9,156 nucleotides of DNA from Desulfovibrio sp. GTDB lineage: Bacteria; Desulfobacterota; Desulfovibrionia; Desulfovibrionales; Desulfovibrionaceae. Both the position numbers and the translations under genes were made by a program. The stretch covers positions 1 through 9,156 of the forward strand of contig JAAUYX010000098.1 in the NCBI GenBank assembly GCA_014804905.1, read 5' to 3'. The notes beneath the pieces were generated by a model, which did no database searches, was not told the origin of the DNA, and was given only the letters and a program-made list of their open reading frames with translations. Of the stretch, positions 5,225-9,156 are shown piece by piece. How positions within the stretch are numbered: position 1 is the stretch's first letter; each line of letters starts with the position of its first letter.

Positions 5225-7174
5225 TCAGAACATGGGCTCGCCCGGCGCGGGGATGCGCTCGGGAAAGGTCGCGCCAAGGGCGTGCTGAAGGTCGTCCACG
5301 CTATAGAGGTCGCGCAGGACCAGGGGCTTTTCCGCCAGCTCCCCGGCCGGAAAGAGCGCGGTCAGCGGGATGCTCTTGCTGCCGAGCATCTCCAAGAGGC
5401 GCACGGCGTAAGCGTTGGGTCGCGTCAAATCCACGCGGACAAGCTCCATGCCGTGCCTTGCCTGCCATTCCCGCAGGCGCTCCCCGGTGAGCACAGTGGC
5501 CTCGAGGAATTTGCAGTTGGGGCACCAGTCCGCGGTGAATTCCAGCAGCATGGGCTTCTTGCCCAGGGTGGCCGTGAAGTATTCCGGCGAGAAGTCGCGC
5601 CATTGCGGGAGCGGCGTCACGGGCCTGAGCACCCAGACAACGGCCAGCCCCAGCAGCACGCAGCCGGCAAGGCCCATGATGCGCCGCCGTAGCAGGGGCG
5701 CGGAAAGCGAGCAATAGCGCCCCCACAGCCACGCGCACAGGGCGACCACCAGAAGAACGCTCAGGACCTGCATGTGCTTTTCCACCGGCAGGATGGAAAG
5801 GAGATAGAGCGCCGTGGCAAGCAGGAGGAAGCCGAGCAGGTGCTCGAAAACGTGCATCCAGGGCCCTGGCCGCGGCAGGATGCGCACCAGGGAGGGCCAG
5901 GCGCTGAAAACGATATACGGCAGCGCCATCCCGAGCCCGACTGCCCAGAACACCACCACCAGCACAAAGAGCGGCTGGGTGAAGGCCCAGCCCAGCACCC
6001 CGCCGAGCAGGGGTCCGCTGCACGGGGTGGCGAGAAAGGTGGAGACGAGTCCGGTGAGATAGGCGTTGAGCCGCGGATGCTGCTCCGAGGTGCCGGGCTT
6101 GAGGTCAAAGGTCGGCAGCGTGAAAACGCCGAGCATGGAAAGCCCCATGAGGAACACCAGAAGCAGCATGACCAAAAGGATGGCCTGGTTCTGGTAAAGC
6201 TGGCCCCACATGAGGTCCGCGAGGCCCAGCAACAGGGCCAGCAGAGTGAACAGCGTGAGGATACCCGCGGCGAAACAGAGATTGTGCTCCCGGAAACGCC
6301 GCAACTGCGCGCCCCGGCCGCCGCCCATGAGCAAAAGCCCGCTGAGCTTGAAGGTCAGCACCGGAAGCACGCAGGGCATGGCGTTGAGGATGAGCCCGGC
6401 CAGAAGCCCGAGAAAAAGCGCCTTGCCGAGGCCGAATATCTCCAGTTCGGCCGCGGCATAGCGGGGCTCGAGGCTGAGGTCGAAATCCTCGGGCGGGGGC
6501 AGGGCCGTGGCCTCCGGGGGGAGCGTGCCCGGCTCGGCTTCGGCCGGCGGGGCGTCCGGCTCCGCTTCCGCCTCCGGGGCGGTGGCGCGCGGCGGGGGCG
6601 CCGCGCCCTCCTCCACCAGCAGCACATCCGGGCTTTCGCCGGGCCCGGCGGCCGTGAGCGCGCCCCCGGCTGTCTCCAGGAGCGCCTCGGCCGTCTTGTG
6701 CCAGTCGCGCCCGTCAAGCTGCGGGAGTTGGTCCGGAATGGTCCCGGTGAGGCTTTGGCTCACGGGCAGACAGTGGCGGTCCGAGCACAGGAGCATCCGC
6801 AATTCGGCGGCATAGAGACGCCCAGGGGCCTCGCCGGGGAGCACCGTAAGCAGAAGGACATCCCCCTCATAGGTGGAGACGGTGCTCTCCGGGTCAAACT
6901 GGTCGCGCTGCAGGGAGCCGGCAGGATACAGCACGGGCATGAGCCCCTTGCCTTCGAGGGTGAGGTCAAGGCTGGTGGGGCGCCCGGTCTCCGCCGCTGC
7001 ATGGGCATAGGCGTGGTAGCCCTTGGGGACGCGGTAGCGCATGGCCCCCACCACGGCATCGCCGTGGCGCGCAAATTCCAGCGTCGGGGCCACATCCGTG
7101 GCCCACGCGGGGACGCCCCCGCCGAGAAGGGCGCAGCAGGCGAGAATCAGCGCAAGCAGGAACGTATGCGGCAT
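5225..7174 (-). CDS. dsbD: DsbD-type transmembrane thiol-disulfide interchange protein
   Basis: This inner-membrane reductase moves electrons from cytoplasmic thioredoxin to periplasmic proteins, keeping oxidised thiol partners reduced. All three DsbD modules are present in 649 residues. A signal peptide (1-25, cleavage after AWA) leads into the periplasmic N-terminal domain with the cysteine pair C130/C135 (LLCSDRHCLP). A Pro/Ala/Glu-rich linker follows at about 190-230. The membrane domain (about 245-518, roughly eight or nine segments) carries C268 in NAMPCVLPV and C385 in LATPCSGPL. The C-terminal thioredoxin domain has the active site WCPNCK (C551/C554). E. coli DsbD has CVAC there. The ATG at 7174 is supported by the signal peptide, although the Shine-Dalgarno is weak. 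It is divergent from the tRNA gene. No obvious partner gene is adjacent, so the periplasmic client is unknown. Confidence 0.93.
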   Translation of the reverse strand: MPHTFLLALILACCALLGGGVPAWATDVAPTLEFARHGDAVVGAMRYRVPKGYHAYAHAAAETGRPTSLDLTLEGKGLMPVLYPAGSLQRDQFDPESTVSTYEGDVLLLTVLPGEAPGRLYAAELRMLLCSDRHCLPVSQSLTGTIPDQLPQLDGRDWHKTAEALLETAGGALTAAGPGESPDVLLVEEGAAPPPRATAPEAEAEPDAPPAEAEPGTLPPEATALPPPEDFDLSLEPRYAAAELEIFGLGKALFLGLLAGLILNAMPCVLPVLTFKLSGLLLMGGGRGAQLRRFREHNLCFAAGILTLFTLLALLLGLADLMWGQLYQNQAILLVMLLLVFLMGLSMLGVFTLPTFDLKPGTSEQHPRLNAYLTGLVSTFLATPCSGPLLGGVLGWAFTQPLFVLVVVFWAVGLGMALPYIVFSAWPSLVRILPRPGPWMHVFEHLLGFLLLATALYLLSILPVEKHMQVLSVLLVVALCAWLWGRYCSLSAPLLRRRIMGLAGCVLLGLAVVWVLRPVTPLPQWRDFSPEYFTATLGKKPMLLEFTADWCPNCKFLEATVLTGERLREWQARHGMELVRVDLTRPNAYAVRLLEMLGSKSIPLTALFPAGELAEKPLVLRDLYSVDDLQHALGATFPERIPAPGEPMF

Positions 7175-7234
7175 GACCTAGAAAACCCTGAGCGGCCGGA
7201 AAGGCGCATTTTTTTCAGAATGACGAAAAAACAT

Positions 7235-7263
7235 TTGACAACTCTGCGCCGCCTCTCTATGCT
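7235..7263 (+). promoter_or_regulatory. Sigma-70 promoter of the tRNA-Lys gene
   Basis: A perfect TTGACA (7235-7240) and TATGCT (7258-7263) are separated by exactly 17 nt. Transcription would start near 7270, a few bases before the mature tRNA 5' end at 7276. This is the strongest promoter visible in the window. Confidence 0.85.
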
Positions 7264-7275
7264 GCCTTTTGTTGC

Positions 7276-7351
<76 letters not shown>

Positions 7352-7359
7352 GTTTTCCA

Positions 7360-7393
7360 GCCCTTGCGGGAATCCCGCAAGGGCTTTTCTTTT
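7360..7393 (+). terminator. Intrinsic terminator of tRNA-Lys
   Basis: GCCCTTGCGGG (7360-7370) pairs perfectly with CCCGCAAGGGC (7374-7384) around a 3-nt AAT loop. TTTTCTTTT follows directly. It begins 9 nt after the CCA end of the tRNA. Confidence 0.93.
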
Positions 7394-7561
7394 GCCGCGC
7401 GGCTGCCCCGCCCCAGTTCCTGCGCCTGTATGTTTCATGGCCTCCTTATAGCCTGCCCGGTGGCAGCCGTCAAAGGCGGAAAAGACCCCTACGCGAATAA
7501 GCGCCGCGAGCGTGTCGCCGGGTGCTCATGGGCAAAATCCCGCCGCGGGCAGCGCGAGTCA

Positions 7562-7590
7562 GGCCGGGGGGTCAGCGCAATGCCCCGGCC
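7562..7590 (-). other. Hairpin downstream of the VWA gene
   Basis: GGCCGGGG (7562-7569) and CCCCGGCC (7583-7590) form a perfect 8-bp stem with a 13-nt loop, 13 nt after the stop of the minus-strand VWA gene. No T-run follows, so it is at best a weak or Rho-assisted terminator, or an mRNA end stabiliser. The rest of 7394-7602 shows no gene I can support. Confidence 0.4.
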
Positions 7591-7602
7591 CCTCGTTTCC
7601 GC

Positions 7603-9039
7603 TCAGGCTTTGATGTACCAGCCATCGAGGATTTCCGGCAGCATCCCGGCCATGATCTCGTCGCCATCCTTCATGGTGGCCGTGATGATCCGCAGGGAGT
7701 GCCGGTCCAGCGCCTGCCCCGGATGCAGTTTGGCAAAGGCCCATTGCAGGAACACGGCCATGTTCTGCTCCGGCTCCAGAATGGAATTGTCGTCCAGCAG
7801 TTCAAACCAGGTCCTGAGCACTTCTCCCTTCTCCGAGGCGAAAAGCCTGTCCATGAACTCTCGCATGGATGTCAGGGACAGCAGCTCCCTGTGCCAGGCG
7901 AGCAGCACATATTCCAGCAGCTGCTTCCAGCTGGAGAAGGCGCCGGGCCCCAGGTCATCCGGCCGCATTTGCGTGAATACCCACAGCGAGGAGACTTCGT
8001 TCTCCCTCGCAACCACGCTTTTGGAGACTGGCATAAACGCGGGGGATTCCACAAAGGTGCGTTCGGCGTGCACAATGCTCCCCCCCATGAGGAAGCTGCC
8101 CATGACGCCCCCCATGCTGGCCCTGTAGCAGCCATGCCCCCAGGCGGGCATCTGCGGAACCTGCTGGATGGCAGGGAGCCCGCGCTCCTTGTCCGCTTCT
8201 TCCCGCTCATGCACGAGGATGAGCGACGTAAGCTCGCTGACGAGCTGGTACTTGAGCGCCAGGGCCAGCTTTTCCTCATCCGAGGCACTCTCCTCCATCT
8301 GGCAGCGCCTGCCCAGGCGCAGCAGGTCAGCGGCGTCACGGGCGATTTCCACGCGGTCGCACGCGGCCTTTTTTGTCGTGCCGTCCCGCTCCCAGGAAAG
8401 GATTGGCCCGGAAGCGGGCGCGCCCCTGAGCAGAGCGAAGGCGTGGACCGTTTCGCCGTCATAGAGGCATTTGGGCATGGCGGACTGCCACAGCGTTTCC
8501 TGCCCCCAGTCGATGCGGATATTCCGCGCCAGGGCCGCGCGCATCCGGTGGAACATGCGCACGATGGCCCCGGCCACATCTTCGCCGGGGCTCACGAACT
8601 CGCACGCGCCCCCGGTCTGCTCCGCCATGTTTCGCAACAGGCTCTCCGCAGGCGCGCAGCCCACGCCGATGACGAAGAGGCGGTGCCCGGACTTCCGGGC
8701 GGCGGCGACGATGCTTTCCACCTCCCAGACGTCCCCGTCCGTGATGAGCAGCACCAGCGGGGGCACTTCCTCACCGCTGTCGGCGGCAATATCCGCGCAG
8801 GCGGAGCGCAGGGCCGCTTCCATTTCCGTGCCGCCCATGTCCGCTTCCGTGGCTGCGATGGCGCGCCCGAGCTCGCGCAGGGTATCCGCGTTGCAGGGCA
8901 TGAGGCGCCGCGTCAGGTGCTCCACCTTCGTGCCGAAACGGCTGTAGGCCACCCGGTCGTCGGGCCCCAGCAGGCTCAGGAGCGTGTTCAGGCCCTGTCG
9001 GGCTTCGGCAATGCTCGAGCCCTCCATGGAGCCAGAGCA
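7603..9039 (-). pseudogene. VWA-domain protein gene, 5' truncated at the MIDAS motif by an insertion-like junction
   Basis: The remaining reading frame codes for 478 residues of a von Willebrand factor A domain protein. It starts at CSGSMEG, where VWA proteins have DxSGSM. The rest of the metal-ion-dependent adhesion site is intact: the Thr of GGTEMEAAL and the Asp of LLITDGDVW. After the VWA domain (to about residue 175, counted from a GTG at 9057) come DETVHAFALL-like beta segments, ALKYQLVSELTSLILV (267-282), which resembles the region after the VWA domain in VIT-VWA proteins, and an unrecognised C-terminal half. A GTG at 9057 would prefix MNGVGS, but those codons lie in the foreign DNA and place Ser where the metal-binding Asp should be. 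By comparison with the family, the missing part probably held a VIT-like N-terminal domain plus the first VWA strand. Function as it stands is doubtful. No frameshift or stop is seen in the remaining part. Confidence 0.75.
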
Positions 9040-9156
9040 TGACCCCACCCCATTCACGATACCAAGGATAAGTTAGTGTTTCCTGTCGTGGTTGAGGGTT
9101 GATGTGTCGTCCGGTAAGCTTCCGGGCTTTGCCAGCCCAGAGCGCTGTGGGGACGG
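9040..9156. mobile_element. Probable end of an insertion sequence interrupting the VWA gene
   Basis: From 9040 the sequence stops matching a VWA reading frame and begins TGACCCCACCCC. It is visibly less GC-rich than its neighbour. It carries no supportable gene up to the window edge, but it has short repeats: GGTTGAG then GGTTGAT in tandem at 9090-9103, TGTCGT at 9084 and 9105, and a GGGCT/AGCCC hairpin in the region 9124-9138. A 5'-TG end abutting a split codon frame fits elements with TG...CA termini such as the IS21 or IS3 families. An IS21-like left end before the transposase gene is my best guess. The other end and transposase are outside the window, so the family is unproven. Confidence 0.55.

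Noticed and set aside
7522..9042. A 506-codon plus-strand open frame opposite the VWA gene
   Set aside because: No family resemblance and biased composition; the opposite strand carries a clear VWA domain.

Overview
The window is GC-rich DNA that looks like the chromosome of a sulfate-reducing bacterium of the Desulfovibrionaceae. I infer this from the look of the CheW and DctM/DctQ proteins, a TRAP operon next to a chemotaxis-type gene, and the overall base and codon use. No species can be named from the sequence alone. Gene density is high and most genes appear ordinary and intact.

Layout from left to right. (1) Positions 1-2942, plus strand: a TRAP-type transporter operon. It holds the 3' part of the periplasmic binding protein gene (dctP), an unrecognised 53-residue one-helix membrane protein, the small permease subunit (dctQ) and the large permease subunit (dctM). 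Hairpins sit in the dctP-downstream and dctQ-dctM gaps, and dctM has no visible Shine-Dalgarno sequence. Together these genes should import an organic acid with an ion gradient; the substrate cannot be read from the sequence. (2) Positions 2973-5095, minus strand: a CheW coupling protein, then a protein with an N-terminal receiver-like domain that has lost its phosphoacceptor aspartate, followed by TPR-like helices, a charged coiled coil and a disordered tail. (3) Positions 5225-7174, minus strand: a full-length DsbD-type transmembrane thiol-disulfide reductase with all six expected cysteines. (4) Positions 7235-7393, plus strand: tRNA-Lys(CTT) with encoded CCA, a near-consensus promoter and a perfect rho-independent-type terminator. 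It is divergent from dsbD. (5) Positions 7603-9039, minus strand: a von Willebrand factor A (VWA) gene whose 5' end is missing. The reading frame breaks exactly at the metal-binding DxSxS motif, where DNA of different character begins with TG (9040-9156). This looks like an insertion sequence that has split the gene.

The most noteworthy points are the VWA gene broken at its MIDAS aspartate, the small unrecognised membrane protein inside the TRAP operon, and the phosphorylation-incompetent receiver protein beside cheW. I found no CRISPR array, phage module or obvious defence system. Nothing here is convincing as a wholly new biological system.
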